This document shows, piece after piece, positions 46,135 through 56,354 of a DNA stretch of 64,000 nt. Location of the stretch: the NCBI RefSeq assembly GCF_014268585.2, contig NZ_CP077092.1:3472001-3536000 (forward strand). The letters are read 5' to 3'. The DNA comes from Pseudomonas iranensis (lineage in GTDB: Bacteria > Pseudomonadota > Gammaproteobacteria > Pseudomonadales > Pseudomonadaceae). Under the pieces are notes generated by a model. It searched no databases, had not been told where the DNA came from, and saw only the letters and a list, made by a program, of their open reading frames with translations. Positions within the stretch are counted from its first letter, which is position 1. Each line of letters opens with the position of its first letter. The translations under genes and the position numbers were made by a program.

Positions 46135-47349
46135 TCACTCAGAGGTTGCGTCGGATATGCCGTTTTCCTGGATCGGCAGACAAACGCGAAACAGGGCGCC
46201 TTCGTTGATTTCACTCTCGACGACGATGGAGCCGCCATGGGCGGCGACGATCTGCTCGGAAATGAACAGACCCAGCCCGAGCCCGGCCACCACCGTCTTG
46301 GCGGACACCCGTTCGAACTGCTGAAAAATACGCTTCTGGTTCTCGGCGCTGATGCCGATGCCGTGGTCCTGGACCTCGACCCGCGCCTCCTCGCCTTCGC
46401 GATAGACGCGCACCTGAATCGGGCTGCGACCGCCATAACGCAAGGCATTGGTCAGCAGATTGGACACCACTTGCTCGATGCGGAACTCGTCCCAGCAACC
46501 TTCGACCGGCTCGGACGCCTCAAAGGAAACGCTGGTTTCCGCCGCCTCCATTTGCGGAGCAAAGTTCTGCAGCAGATTGCTGACCAACTGCACCAGATCG
46601 AAACGACTCGGGCGGATCGACAGTTTGCCGGTGCGTATCCGCGAGACATCGAGCATGTCTTCGATCAGACGGATCAGACTTTTGATCTGCCGCTCATCGC
46701 GGTCGACCATCGCCTGCATCTTGTCGAGGGTGAATGCCGCGGCGTTGTCTCGCGCCAGGTGCATCTTGCGCAGTTGGGTTTCAAGAATCAGACCATTGAG
46801 CGGCGTGCGCACCTCGTGCGCAACGATGGACATGAAGTCATCGCGCATGCGCACCGCTTGTTCCAGCTCAAGCTGAGTGCTTTGCAGTTGTTGCAGCAGC
46901 GCTTCCTGCTCGCGGCGGGCCTGCTCCAGCGCCTCGACCTGCTGTTTCATGGCCTTGCTCTGGCGATACAGATCGACGAAAACGTTGACCTTGCTCTTCA
47001 CCGCATGAATGTCCAGCGGCTTGTGCAGGAAGTCCACCGCACCGCTTTCGTAGCCCTTGAACGCGTAGTTGAGTTCACGGCCGGCGGCGCTGACGAAAAT
47101 GATCGGAATGTTCTTGGTCTTCTCGGTGCCGCGCATCAACTCGGCCAGTTCGAAGCCATTCATGCCGGGCATCTGCACGTCGAGAATGGCCATGGCGAAT
47201 TCGTGTTGCAGCAACAGCGACAGTGCTTCGTCCGCCGACAGAGCCTTGTAGACCGTGCGATCCTCGCGCTTGATCAGCGCTTCCAGCGCCAGCAGGTTTT
47301 CTGGCAGATCGTCAACGATCAACAGTTTGGCTTGGATATTACTCAGCAT
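46135..47349 (-). CDS. Receiver-histidine kinase
   Basis: This is a soluble 404-residue protein with an N-terminal receiver (acceptor Asp57 in AILDVQMPGMNG, Lys in FLHKPLD). A coiled coil (about 125-170) leads to HisKA with His178 (SIVAHEVRTPLNG) and an ATPase with NLLTNALRYGG, DHGIGIS and GLGLGLFIS. The order, receiver before kinase, is that of kinases switched by an upstream phosphorelay. It overlaps the CheB gene by seven bases and is followed by the single receiver gene. Confidence 0.9.
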   Translation of the reverse strand: MLSNIQAKLLIVDDLPENLLALEALIKREDRTVYKALSADEALSLLLQHEFAMAILDVQMPGMNGFELAELMRGTEKTKNIPIIFVSAAGRELNYAFKGYESGAVDFLHKPLDIHAVKSKVNVFVDLYRQSKAMKQQVEALEQARREQEALLQQLQSTQLELEQAVRMRDDFMSIVAHEVRTPLNGLILETQLRKMHLARDNAAAFTLDKMQAMVDRDERQIKSLIRLIEDMLDVSRIRTGKLSIRPSRFDLVQLVSNLLQNFAPQMEAAETSVSFEASEPVEGCWDEFRIEQVVSNLLTNALRYGGRSPIQVRVYREGEEARVEVQDHGIGISAENQKRIFQQFERVSAKTVVAGLGLGLFISEQIVAAHGGSIVVESEINEGALFRVCLPIQENGISDATSE

Positions 47350-47936
47350 GCGATTCGTTCCAGCTCGACTAGCAGACGGCCGATGCCGTGAATGGGTAGG
47401 ACATGATCCGGCTGCAGAACGTTCAGTGCAGCCTGGGGCATGGTGGCGACTTGTGCATCATCGGGGTCTTGAACAATGGTCAGGCCGCCGCAGTGCTTGA
47501 CGCAGGCCAACCCGCGCGCGCCATCGTGATTGGCGCCGGTCAGCAGCACGGCGGCGAGTGTCTCGCCGTAAACGTCAGCGGCCGATTCAAACAGGTAATC
47601 AATAGACGGCCGCGAATGATGCACGCGATCCTCCAGGCTCAGCGACAGGCTGCGATCCGCTTCGACCGACAAGTGATAACCGGGCGTGGCGAAATACACC
47701 GTGCCGGCTTCAATGTCCTGCTTGTCTTCAGCTTCCTTGACCGGCATCGCCACACGGCGGGAGAACACTTCGGCCAGATGACTGCGCCGCTCTTCCGGCA
47801 GATGCAGAACGATGATGATCGGCAGCACATAGCCTTTGCGCAATGGCCCGAGCAGGGTCAGCAACGCCTCGACACCGCCTGCGGAGGCGCCGATCACGAC
47901 GGCCTCGATGCGAGGCAGGCTCGGGGTGTCGTTCAT
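47343..47936 (-). CDS. CheB-type protein methylesterase without receiver domain
   Basis: This 197-residue protein consists only of the CheB catalytic domain. The triad is intact: Ser18 in VIGASAGG, His45 in VLHLPEE and Asp138 in LLTGANHDGA. Canonical CheB has an N-terminal receiver that controls it, which is absent here, so activity must be regulated otherwise. Its ATG overlaps the CheR stop (ATGA), and its stop overlaps the next kinase gene. It would remove methyl groups or deamidate glutamines. No chemoreceptor gene lies nearby to serve as the usual substrate. Confidence 0.9.
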   Translation of the reverse strand: MNDTPSLPRIEAVVIGASAGGVEALLTLLGPLRKGYVLPIIIVLHLPEERRSHLAEVFSRRVAMPVKEAEDKQDIEAGTVYFATPGYHLSVEADRSLSLSLEDRVHHSRPSIDYLFESAADVYGETLAAVLLTGANHDGARGLACVKHCGGLTIVQDPDDAQVATMPQAALNVLQPDHVLPIHGIGRLLVELERIAC

Positions 47937-48766
47937 GATTTGCGGTAGATCCGTTCTTGTTTGACCAACGCCTCGAACTGGCTCGAATAGTTGGAAAAAT
48001 CCAGGGTTTCCTTGCTGCCCAGCACCAGAAAGCCGCGATGCGATAACGATTCATGGAACAGCCCGAACGCCCGGTCCTGCAACTTCTTGTTGAAATAGAT
48101 CAGCACGTTGCGGCAGGAAATCAACTGGGTTTCGGAGAACACGCTGTCGGTGGCCAGGCTGTGGTCGGCGAACGTCACGTTCTCGCACAGGCTCTTGTCG
48201 AAAATCGCGTAGCCGTAGGCTGCCGTGTAGTAATCGGCAAACGAACGCTGACCGCCGGCCTGCTGATAGTTGGCAGTGTAGGCACGGACGTTTTCCATGG
48301 AGAAAATCCCTTGCTTGGCCTTCTCCAGCGAGCGCGGGTTGATGTCGGTGGCGTAGATGATCGTGCGGTCGAGCAGGCCTTCCTCGCGCAACAGGATCGC
48401 CATTGAATAGACCTCCTCGCCCGTGCTGCATCCGGCAATCCAGATCTTCAGCGACGGATAGGTGCGCAGCAGCGGCACCACTTCGTTGCGGATCGCCAGG
48501 AAGTGCGACGGATCGCGGAACATCTCGCTGACCGGGATCGTCAGCAGTTGCAGCAGTTGCATGAACGCGGTCGGGTCGTGCAGGACTTTTTCTTGCAGGG
48601 CCGAGATGGTCGCGCACTCGAACTGACTCAGCGCGTGCTGCACCCGGCGCTTGATCGAAGCGCCGGAGTAGTCGCGAAAGTCATAGCTGTATTTCAGGTA
48701 AATCGCCTCGATCAACAAGCGTAATTCGATTTCGCTGTTGCGCTCGGCTGAACTGCTGCGTTCCAC
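47933..48766 (-). CDS. CheR-type protein methyltransferase
   Basis: This 277-residue SAM-dependent glutamyl methyltransferase has the N-terminal helical domain (YDFRDYSGASIKRRV, then PVSEMFRDPSHF) and the catalytic domain with AGCSTGEEVYS and CRNVLIYF. No TPR extension or C-terminal pentapeptide-binding part is seen. The start chosen is the GTG at 48764-48766, which overlaps the TAG of the hybrid kinase as TAGTG and has GGAA eight bases upstream. The alternative GTG at 48793 is inside the kinase frame. The gene is coupled at both ends. Its substrate could be the kinase's coiled coil. Confidence 0.88.
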   Translation of the reverse strand: MERSSSAERNSEIELRLLIEAIYLKYSYDFRDYSGASIKRRVQHALSQFECATISALQEKVLHDPTAFMQLLQLLTIPVSEMFRDPSHFLAIRNEVVPLLRTYPSLKIWIAGCSTGEEVYSMAILLREEGLLDRTIIYATDINPRSLEKAKQGIFSMENVRAYTANYQQAGGQRSFADYYTAAYGYAIFDKSLCENVTFADHSLATDSVFSETQLISCRNVLIYFNKKLQDRAFGLFHESLSHRGFLVLGSKETLDFSNYSSQFEALVKQERIYRKS

Positions 48767-51700
48767 TAGATGCGTTCCATTTTCGGTAACCACACACGTA
48801 TCAGCGAGAACAGACGATCAAGGTCGATGGGCTTGGCCAGGTAATCGTTGGCGCCCGCTTGCAGGCAGCGCTCCTGATCGTCCTTCATGGCCTTGGCCGT
48901 CACCGCGATGATCGGCAGCTTGCGCCAGCGCGGATCCTTGCGGATTTCCATGGTGGCTTCGAAGCCATCCATTTCCGGCATCATTACGTCCATCAGCACC
49001 AGGTCGATGTCCTCGACTTCATGAAGTTTCTCAATCGCTTCGCGGCCATTACGGCCGATCACCACGACTGCGCCTTTGTGTTCCAGCGCGCTGGTCAGGG
49101 CGAAGATGTTGCGCACATCGTCGTCCACCAGCAGCACTTTGCGACCTTCAAAGACCTTGTCGCGGCTGCGCGCGGTCTTGAGCATCTTCTGCCGTTCATG
49201 GGACAGCTGCGATTCGACTTTGTGCAGAAAGAGTGTGACCTCGTCGAGCAATCGCTCCGGGGAGCGTGCGCCCTTGATGATGATCGAGCGCGAATACTTG
49301 CGCAGTTCGGCCTCTTCGTCGCGGGTCAGGTTGCGTCCGGTATAAACGATGACCGGCGGGAACGAGCAGATGTCCTCGGTGGACATGCGCTTGAGCAGAT
49401 CGTTGCCGAGCATGTCCGGCAGCTTGAGGTCGATGACCATGCAGTCGTAGATGGTCGTGCGCAGCAATTCCAGGGCGTCCTGGGCCAGGCCGACGGCAGT
49501 GATTTCGATGTCTTCGTCGCCAATCAGCCGCGCGATGCTTTCGCGTTGCAGATCGTCATCTTCGACCAGCAACACGCGTTTGACCTTCTGCGTCAGCTTG
49601 GCCTCGAGACGGGCGAACACATCCTTGAGCTCTTCGCGGGTGGTCGGCTTCACTGCGTAGCCGATCGCGCCCATGTGCATGGCCGCTTCGACGCGGTCTT
49701 CCACGGAAATCACGTGCACTGGAATGTGCCGGGTTTCGGCGCGTTCTTTCAGGCGTTGCAGCACGGTCAGACCGGAATGATCCGGCAGGCGCATGTCGAG
49801 CAGGATCGCATCCGGAACGAATTCGCGCGCCAGGTCGTAACCTTCGTCAGCGCCGTGGGCGACCAGACACATGTAGCCCAACTCATGGGCCAGGTCATAG
49901 AGGATACGGGCGAAGTTCGGTTCGTCCTCCACCACCAGAATGCAGCGGGTGGCGAACGGTGCCTTGTCGCGATCGTCGGCAAAGCGCGGGATGACTGCCG
50001 GAATCGCCGATGCGAGCGGAGCCGCAACAGCAACTGGCGCAGGCGTCACAGGTGCCGGGTGGAACGTCAGCGGCGCGGCCGGCGTTTCGCCGAACTCGTG
50101 ATACTGGCGCGGCAACACCAGCGTAAACGTGCTGCCCTGCCCTGGCACGCTGTCGACGCTGATCGAACCGCCAAGCAACGTTGCCAGATCCCGCGAGATT
50201 GACAGGCCCAGACCGGTGCCGCCGTACTTGCGATTAGTGGTGCCATCCGCCTGACGGAACGCCTCGAAGATACTTTCCTGCTGATCCGCGGCGATACCGA
50301 TCCCGGAATCCTTGACGCTGAAGGCGATGTGATCGTTCGGCTGCGCGGTGATGCTCAGGCTGACGGCGCCGTGCTCAGTGAACTTGATCGCGTTGGACAG
50401 CAGGTTCTTGATGACCTGCTCCAGACGCTGACGGTCGGTGAACAGCAAGCCCGGTGCGTCCGGCTGAACCTCGACGCTGAAGGCCAGTTTCTTGTCCGCC
50501 GCCAAGGGTTCGAACATCGAGCGCAAGCCGTCGACCAGACGATCGACGCGGGTGTTTTCGGCAATCACTTCAAGCTTGCCGGCCTCGACCTTGGAAATGT
50601 CGAGAATGTCGTTGATCAGGTTGAGCAGATCGTTGCCGGCCGAATAGATCGACTCGGCAAACTTGACCTGTTCCGCCGACAGATTCTGCTGCGGGTTCTC
50701 CGCCAGCAGCTTGGCCAGAATCAGCGAACTGTTTAGCGGCGTGCGCAGTTCGTGGGACATGTTGGCGAGGAATTCGGACTTGTACTTGCTCGAGCGTTGC
50801 AGCTCTTCGGCACGCTCTTCAAGCTGGATCTGCGCATGATTCAGCTCGGTGTTTTTCTTGTCCATCGCATCGCGCTGCTCGGCGAGCTGCTCGTTGGTCT
50901 GCTCCAGCTCCACTTGCTGGGTTTCCAGATGCGCCTGGGATTCCTTGAGAATCCGCGACTGTTCTTCCAGCTCTTCGTTGGCAGTCTTCAGCTCTTCCTG
51001 CTGCACTTGCAGCTCTTCATTGAGCTGCTGGGTTTCGGCGAGCACTTCCTGCAAGCGCTGACGGTAACGCGCCGCTTCGATCGAGGTGCCGATGTTGCCG
51101 GCAATCAATTCCAGCAATTCGATGTCGCGCTCGGACAGCGGACGCAGGAAGCCCAGCTCGATCACACCGTTGACCCGATCGTCATCGCTGGTCGGCACCA
51201 CCAGCACACTGTGCGGCAGGCCTGCGCCGAGACCGGAGCTGACTTTGAAATAGTCGCCCGGGACCGCGTCGAGACGGATCAGGCGCGCTTGTTCTGCGAC
51301 TTGGCCGACGATGCCTTCGCCGCTGTAGATCGTTTGATTGAGCTCTTCCTGCTCGCGGGAGAAACCATAAGTCGCCACGCGCTTGAGGCCGCCATGCTCT
51401 TCACGCACATAAAGCGCGGCGACGGCAGTGCCGAGGTATTGCGCGCAGAATTGCAGAATGTTGCGCCCCAGCAGGTTCAGCGTCAGTTGCCCCAGCACCT
51501 GCTCGGCCAATTGTGTCTGGCCGTTGCGCAGCCACGCCTGTTTCTCGAGGCGTTCAGCGCTGGCCAGCTGCGCGGCGAGGTTGGCGCTGTAGTTGGTCGA
51601 CAGGTTGAGCAAATCACGGCGGCCGATGTAGGCCAGCAACCCACTGATACCGACGATGAAAATCAGATAAAGGGTGATGCTCCAGATGGTGGTGCGACGC

Positions 51701-52239
51701 ACATCCTCGTTGCGCGTGGCGCGCAGCACTTGCTCGGTCTCGATGACGTCCTCGAATTGCTTGCGGATCTCATCGGTCAGGCGCTTGCCCCGCCCGGCCT
51801 TGACCGCGCCGCGATAATCACCGCTGCTGCGCTGCAGATCGATCATCGACTGCGCGTAATTGGCCCACTCCACCTGCAAGGCTTGCAAACGGCGCAGGCG
51901 ATCGGTCTGCACCGGATTATCGGCGGTCAGCTCCAGCAACGTATTGAGGGCAACATCAATGCGCGGCTTGGCGATCTCATACGGGTCGAGGAAGTGCTCG
52001 TCACCGCTGAGCAGATAGCCGCGCATGCCGGTTTCCAGATCAACGGTGAGCTTCACCGCTTCATTGGCGTTATTGATCACCCGGTCGGTGTGCTCGACCC
52101 ATTGGATGACCGACAGCAAATAAGTGATCAGCGAGACGAAGAACACGGCGCTGAGCACGCCGACGCCCAGCGGCAGGCTGACGTTGCGACTCAGAAGTTT
52201 GCGGAACCGTTGTTCATCAACCGAGGACGGAGAGGACAT
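48766..52239 (-). CDS. CHASE3-GAF hybrid histidine kinase with three receivers
   Basis: This is a membrane-bound kinase of 1157 residues. TM1 (about 24-45) and TM2 (about 184-205) enclose a CHASE3-like periplasmic domain ([17 protein letters not shown]). A GAF-like domain follows (about 250-390), then a Glu/Gln-rich coiled coil (about 395-485). HisKA has His496 ([11 protein letters not shown]); the ATPase has [16 protein letters not shown] and GGTGLGLS. Three receivers have acceptor Asp815, Asp937 and Asp1084 ([27 protein letters not shown]). The ATG at 52239 has AAGG upstream. It is first in a five-gene coupled operon with CheR and CheB. Multiple receivers suggest a branched or buffered phosphorelay. 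The sensed signal is unknown. Confidence 0.9.
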   Translation of the reverse strand: MSSPSSVDEQRFRKLLSRNVSLPLGVGVLSAVFFVSLITYLLSVIQWVEHTDRVINNANEAVKLTVDLETGMRGYLLSGDEHFLDPYEIAKPRIDVALNTLLELTADNPVQTDRLRRLQALQVEWANYAQSMIDLQRSSGDYRGAVKAGRGKRLTDEIRKQFEDVIETEQVLRATRNEDVRRTTIWSITLYLIFIVGISGLLAYIGRRDLLNLSTNYSANLAAQLASAERLEKQAWLRNGQTQLAEQVLGQLTLNLLGRNILQFCAQYLGTAVAALYVREEHGGLKRVATYGFSREQEELNQTIYSGEGIVGQVAEQARLIRLDAVPGDYFKVSSGLGAGLPHSVLVVPTSDDDRVNGVIELGFLRPLSERDIELLELIAGNIGTSIEAARYRQRLQEVLAETQQLNEELQVQQEELKTANEELEEQSRILKESQAHLETQQVELEQTNEQLAEQRDAMDKKNTELNHAQIQLEERAEELQRSSKYKSEFLANMSHELRTPLNSSLILAKLLAENPQQNLSAEQVKFAESIYSAGNDLLNLINDILDISKVEAGKLEVIAENTRVDRLVDGLRSMFEPLAADKKLAFSVEVQPDAPGLLFTDRQRLEQVIKNLLSNAIKFTEHGAVSLSITAQPNDHIAFSVKDSGIGIAADQQESIFEAFRQADGTTNRKYGGTGLGLSISRDLATLLGGSISVDSVPGQGSTFTLVLPRQYHEFGETPAAPLTFHPAPVTPAPVAVAAPLASAIPAVIPRFADDRDKAPFATRCILVVEDEPNFARILYDLAHELGYMCLVAHGADEGYDLAREFVPDAILLDMRLPDHSGLTVLQRLKERAETRHIPVHVISVEDRVEAAMHMGAIGYAVKPTTREELKDVFARLEAKLTQKVKRVLLVEDDDLQRESIARLIGDEDIEITAVGLAQDALELLRTTIYDCMVIDLKLPDMLGNDLLKRMSTEDICSFPPVIVYTGRNLTRDEEAELRKYSRSIIIKGARSPERLLDEVTLFLHKVESQLSHERQKMLKTARSRDKVFEGRKVLLVDDDVRNIFALTSALEHKGAVVVIGRNGREAIEKLHEVEDIDLVLMDVMMPEMDGFEATMEIRKDPRWRKLPIIAVTAKAMKDDQERCLQAGANDYLAKPIDLDRLFSLIRVWLPKMERI

Positions 52240-52504
52240 GGGGCAGCCTTGTCGAACTGTTGAAAACCCGAGAGTTTGCCCCAAAACCCCGCCATGGATC
52301 CATTTTTCTCACACAAATGAAGGCATTTTCCTACACGCGCCTGCGCATTGGACGACGCCAACGGTTATCCTTGCCGCACCGCACTGACCTGTTCTTTTTT
52401 GTATCAGCTCGGGAACTTGTGGCTATGCGCCACTTACTCATGCAAGAGTCCGGCAAAATTCGCTTGCCCGGTATCCCCCGATTTCAATTTTTGAGAGTCC
52501 TGCC

Positions 52505-52864
52505 ATGTCTGCCAATGCCTCCACTATCCTTGTCGTAGAAGATGACGACATCGTGCGCATGCTCATCGTGGATGTGCTGGAGGAGCTGGAATACACGGTA
52601 TTGGAGGCTGATGACGGCAACGCGGCACTCGAGATCCTTGCGAATCCTGGCAAAGCCATCGATTTGATGATGACCGACCACGGCCTGCCTGGCATGGATG
52701 GTCGCGAACTCTCTCAAAAGGCCCGTCAGCTGCGCCCTGCTCTGCCCATCCTGTTCGCCAGTGGTTATGCCGAGACTATCGAAGTACCCGGCGACATGCA
52801 TGTCATCGGCAAACCTTTTTCGATTGACCAGTTACGCGACAAGGTCAAATCCATACTGGAATAG
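52505..52864 (+). CDS. Single-domain response regulator (CheY-like)
   Basis: This is a stand-alone receiver of 119 residues with VVEDDD (Glu12, Asp13, Asp14), acceptor Asp58 in MMTDHGLPGMDG, and Lys in IGKPF. It is divergent from the hybrid kinase across 265 bp and probably shares control with it. It lacks an output domain. It is a candidate phosphate acceptor for the nearby kinases. Confidence 0.88.
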   Translation: MSANASTILVVEDDDIVRMLIVDVLEELEYTVLEADDGNAALEILANPGKAIDLMMTDHGLPGMDGRELSQKARQLRPALPILFASGYAETIEVPGDMHVIGKPFSIDQLRDKVKSILE

Positions 52865-52982
52865 TCCTGCAGATCTACCAACATCAGGTGGAACCCGAGC
52901 GATCTTGATCAACCGGCACTGGCGATGAGCACACATCACTGTGGTTTAATTGCGCCCTTTTTTACGCGCCGAGAATTCAGTG

Positions 52983-54287
52983 ATGTCCCACTCCGTTCCC
53001 ACCAAAGTCCTGGTCATCGGCTACGTCTGGCCCGAGCCCCGCTCTTCGGCGGCCAGCGGGCATGTCATGCAGATTCTGGAAGCGTTCCTCGAGCAAGGCT
53101 GGGACATCACGTTCAGCAGCCCGGCCGGCCCCGGTGAACACAAGGCTGATCTGACGGCGCTGGGCATTCGCGAAGTATCGATCGAGCTCAACAACGGCAG
53201 TTTCGACACGTTCATTAGCGAGTTGGCCCCAGATATCGTGCTGTTCGATCAGTTCATGATGGAAGAACAGTTTGGTTGGCGGGTGGAGAAACACTGTCCG
53301 GACGCCCTGCGCATCCTGGAAACCTCCGACCTGCAAAGCCTGCGACATGCGCGTCATCAGCGTCTGAAAGACCGGCTGAAAAGCGACGACGAGCAGACTG
53401 ATTTCACCGAACTGTTCGCACCGGCATTGCACGAAGAATTCCAGCTGATGGCGAGCACCGATCTGGCCAAACGGGAAATCGCTGCGCTGTACCGGTGTGA
53501 TTTGAACCTGATGATTTCCGAAGTCGAGATCGACCTGCTGGTGGAGGAATTTGGCCTGCCTCGGCAAATCCTGCATTGGTGTCCGTTGATGATTGATCTT
53601 CCGGACACCGCCGCGCCAGGTTTCGAAGAGCGCGCGCATTTCCTCAGCATTGGCAACTTCCGTCACGCGCCAAACTGGGATGCCGTGCTCTGGATGAAGA
53701 CCACGCTCTGGCCGCTGATCCGCGCGCGCTTGCCTCGCGCGCAACTGCATATCTATGGCGCCTATACGCCGCCCAAAGCCACCGCATTGCACAACCCGGC
53801 CCAAGGCTTTCACATCATGGACTGGGCCGAAGATGCGCTTGAAGTGATGTCCGCAGCGCGGGTCTGCCTTGCGCCATTGCGCTTTGGCGCGGGAATCAAG
53901 GGCAAACTGGTGGATGCCATGCTCTGTGGCACGCCAAGCGTAACGACACCGATCGGCGCCGAAGCCATGCACGGCGATGCTCCTTGGCCGGGAGCCGTTG
54001 CCCTGGACGCAAATACCTTCGCCGAACAGGCGGTGCAACTGTACGAAGATCCAGCGCGCTGGCAGCAGGCGCAGATTCAGGCTTCGGCACTTTTGCAGCA
54101 GCGTTATCAGCGCAGCGTACATGGCCCGCGTCTGATCAACCGGATAGATGATTGCCGACAACACTTGGCACAACTTAGAAACGACAATTTCACCGGCGCC
54201 ATGTTGCGACATCACACACTCAAAAGCACTCAATACATGGCTCAATGGATCGAAGCGAAAAATCAGTTGAATCCAACAGAGCGTTGA
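52983..54287 (+). CDS. GT-B fold glycosyltransferase (GT4-like)
   Basis: This soluble 434-residue protein has the two Rossmann domains of a GT-B enzyme. The N-terminal acceptor part starts KVLVIGYVWPEPRSSAASGH; the C-terminal donor part has HFLSIGNFRHAPNWDAV, LHIYGAYTPP and LRFGAGIKGKLVDAMLCGTPSVTT. An Asp stands where many GT4 enzymes have Glu before the Ala-Met-x-x-Gly-x-Pro motif. GAGAA precedes the ATG at 52983. It is single, next to no other polysaccharide gene, so the acceptor is unknown. The PLC-like gene follows by 107 bp. Confidence 0.82.
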   Translation: MSHSVPTKVLVIGYVWPEPRSSAASGHVMQILEAFLEQGWDITFSSPAGPGEHKADLTALGIREVSIELNNGSFDTFISELAPDIVLFDQFMMEEQFGWRVEKHCPDALRILETSDLQSLRHARHQRLKDRLKSDDEQTDFTELFAPALHEEFQLMASTDLAKREIAALYRCDLNLMISEVEIDLLVEEFGLPRQILHWCPLMIDLPDTAAPGFEERAHFLSIGNFRHAPNWDAVLWMKTTLWPLIRARLPRAQLHIYGAYTPPKATALHNPAQGFHIMDWAEDALEVMSAARVCLAPLRFGAGIKGKLVDAMLCGTPSVTTPIGAEAMHGDAPWPGAVALDANTFAEQAVQLYEDPARWQQAQIQASALLQQRYQRSVHGPRLINRIDDCRQHLAQLRNDNFTGAMLRHHTLKSTQYMAQWIEAKNQLNPTER

Positions 54288-54394
54288 TCACATCAATTAC
54301 ATGACTTGCATTAAAAGTGAACTTTCGCAATAACACGAACATGCCTATAAACATCCTGCGCGCAACTAATCAATCACTTCGCAGGATATGCAAC

Positions 54395-55258
54395 ATGGAA
54401 AACTTCGACGATGTACCAACCCATCAATGGATGGCTGATTCACCACAAATCGATAATCTTTCGTTATTTGAAATGACCCTGCCCGGCGCGCATAACGCCG
54501 GTTGTGACTGGGAAGCGTCTTACGCCCTGATTCCCGGTAAAAACTGGCTTGCCTGCCAGGACGTTTCGTTTTATTCGCAGTTGAAGCGCGGTGCTCGCGC
54601 ACTTGATGTACGCCTTGTTTACAACAGCAAGGCGAAACAACTGGCGAGATTCCGTTTCCAGCACAGTGGATTCAACTCTTCGCGAACGCTTGAAGACCTG
54701 ATCAGGGACGTTAAGGGGTTTTATGAAAGTAGCCCGAACGAGTTTATCGTTCTGGACTTCCATGAACTTTCCAACGCTACAGATCCATTCAACCATGAGG
54801 AATTCAGAACAGCTCTGCTGGAGCACCTTGGGGAACGGATCATTCCCACCGAAAATCTGCATCTGACAATTGGCCAACTCAAAGCCATCGATCCATTGCA
54901 GCGCATTATGGTGGCTGCGCCGATGACCTGGGAAACCCTGGACTTCCGCTTTTATAGCCAGATCAATCACAAGTGGATCGGCAAATCACAGGTCAGCACC
55001 TCGGATCTTTATGGCTATATAGACAACGTACTGAGCACACCTGTCAGTACGCGCCGGCCGTGGTCGCTGTCGGCAACCAGCTACACACTGGGCGGGCCAC
55101 AGCGAATCCTCGACAGTCTTGACGAGTGGTTCGACCCGGAAAAATCCGATTGGGCGCGCAAGTGCAACATCATCAATTTCGACTTCATCAAGAATTCGAA
55201 TATCGTGCGCTTCTGCCAAATGGCCAACTTGCAAAAGGCCCGCGACAAGCTCAGCTGA
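54395..55258 (+). CDS. PI-PLC X-domain protein without signal peptide
   Basis: This is a 287-residue protein of the bacterial phosphatidylinositol-specific phospholipase C superfamily. The two catalytic His are visible: His33 in TLPGAHNAG and His90 in FRFQHSGF. Asp71 and Arg73 (ALDVRL) provide the usual partner residues. The start at 54395 has AGGA eight bases upstream; the longer frame from 54317 has no support. No leader is present although most family members are exported, so it may act in the cytosol or use another route. Bases 54290-54420 before and at its start are AT-rich. Confidence 0.82.
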   Translation: MENFDDVPTHQWMADSPQIDNLSLFEMTLPGAHNAGCDWEASYALIPGKNWLACQDVSFYSQLKRGARALDVRLVYNSKAKQLARFRFQHSGFNSSRTLEDLIRDVKGFYESSPNEFIVLDFHELSNATDPFNHEEFRTALLEHLGERIIPTENLHLTIGQLKAIDPLQRIMVAAPMTWETLDFRFYSQINHKWIGKSQVSTSDLYGYIDNVLSTPVSTRRPWSLSATSYTLGGPQRILDSLDEWFDPEKSDWARKCNIINFDFIKNSNIVRFCQMANLQKARDKLS

Positions 55259-55347
55259 GCGGTCTCCACGGACGGCCGATCGGAAGTGGCACAAATGGCA
55301 AAAAACGAGGCATGATCGCGCAGCGATAATAAAAAAAGTGCCTCGTC

Positions 55348-56253
55348 ATGACCCGAACCGCTCGCGTGACCGACCCTTCCTACGAGTTGATGGACGACCA
55401 TAACGGCTTGTCCATCATCTACCGCCAGCACGGCTTCCCCTGCCCGCTGGTGCGCTGGCATTTTCACAAGGAATACGAACTGCACCTGATCGTTGCCAGT
55501 TCCGGCAAAGTGTTCATCGGCGATTACATCGGCAATTTCTATCCGGAAACCCTGTTTCTGACCGGTCCCAACCTGCCGCACAACTGGATCAGCCAGGTCG
55601 CTGAAGATGAAGTGGTGGAGAAGCGCGACATGCTGGTCAACTTCACCGACGAACTGTTCGAGAGCGGCCATCAGGTGTTCGCTGAGCTGAAATCCCTGGC
55701 GCCACTGCTTGAGCGCGCGCAGTACGGCATCGAATTTCGCTGCAAGCGCACGATCCGTCAGGCCATGACGCTTATGCAGCGGATCGCCGACAGCACCGGC
55801 ATCACCCGCCTCGGGCATTTTTTCATCCTGATGGAATTGCTTGCGGCCAGTGATGACTTCCAGTTGTTGTCCGGCGCCACCACCCCGCAACTGGCCGACG
55901 AACACAACATCGACCGCACCAACCGCGCGGTCGATTACATCTTCAGCCATTACGCGCGGGACATTTCACTGGAAGAAGTGGCCGAGCACCTGGGCATGAC
56001 GCCGACCTATTTCAGCCGGGTATTCAAACAGGCCACCGGGCGCAACTTCATTGAATTCGTCAACCGCCTGCGCATCAGCAAATCCTGTGAGCTGCTGGCC
56101 GATGGCGACAAACCGGTGACCGAGGTGTGCTTCGAGTCGGGCTTCAACAATATTTCCAACTTCAATCGACGCTTCCAGCAACTCAAGGGCATGACGCCGT
56201 CGCACTATCGACGGCTGGCGGTGCAGCGGCTGACTGAACAGAATCATCTCTGA
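55348..56253 (+). CDS. mtlR: AraC-family activator of the mannitol operon
   Basis: This 301-residue regulator has an N-terminal cupin-like sensing domain (VRWHFHKEYELHLIVASSGKVFIGDY) and a C-terminal double HTH (LEEVAEHLGMTPTYFSRVFKQATG and VTEVCFESGFNNISNFNRRF). Position upstream of mtlE, order and sequence features match MtlR of P. fluorescens, which activates the mtl operon with mannitol, sorbitol or arabitol. The gene is read in the same direction, 343 bp before mtlE. The gap holds a palindromic repeat and the mtlE promoter. Confidence 0.92.
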   Translation: MTRTARVTDPSYELMDDHNGLSIIYRQHGFPCPLVRWHFHKEYELHLIVASSGKVFIGDYIGNFYPETLFLTGPNLPHNWISQVAEDEVVEKRDMLVNFTDELFESGHQVFAELKSLAPLLERAQYGIEFRCKRTIRQAMTLMQRIADSTGITRLGHFFILMELLAASDDFQLLSGATTPQLADEHNIDRTNRAVDYIFSHYARDISLEEVAEHLGMTPTYFSRVFKQATGRNFIEFVNRLRISKSCELLADGDKPVTEVCFESGFNNISNFNRRFQQLKGMTPSHYRRLAVQRLTEQNHL

Positions 56254-56265
56254 CGACACGCCACC

Positions 56266-56354
56266 TGTGGGAGCGAGCCTACTCGCGAAAGCGTGCTGTC
56301 AGTCAAGAACCCTGTGACAGGCATATCGTATTCGCGAGCAGGCTCGCTCCCACA
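56266..56354. repeat. REPIN-like palindromic element, mtl copy 1
   Basis: It starts TGTGGGAGCGAGCCT-CTCGCGAA and ends TTCGCGAGCAGGCTCGCTCCCACA, arms of about 24 bp facing each other around 41 bp. Close copies lie at 57934-58022 and 59855-59944, all in this operon. Paired REP sequences like this are typical of P. fluorescens. It lies just after mtlR. Confidence 0.9.

Noticed and set aside
47343..48766. Considered as part of a chemotaxis operon
   Set aside because: No MCP, CheA, CheW, CheY-CheZ or flagellar gene is nearby; the partners are histidine kinases with coupled reading frames.
42452..52864. Considered as a complete circadian clock locus
   Set aside because: Only a KaiC-type protein is present; no KaiA or KaiB gene is in the window and the phosphorylation pair is changed, so clock function is not claimed.
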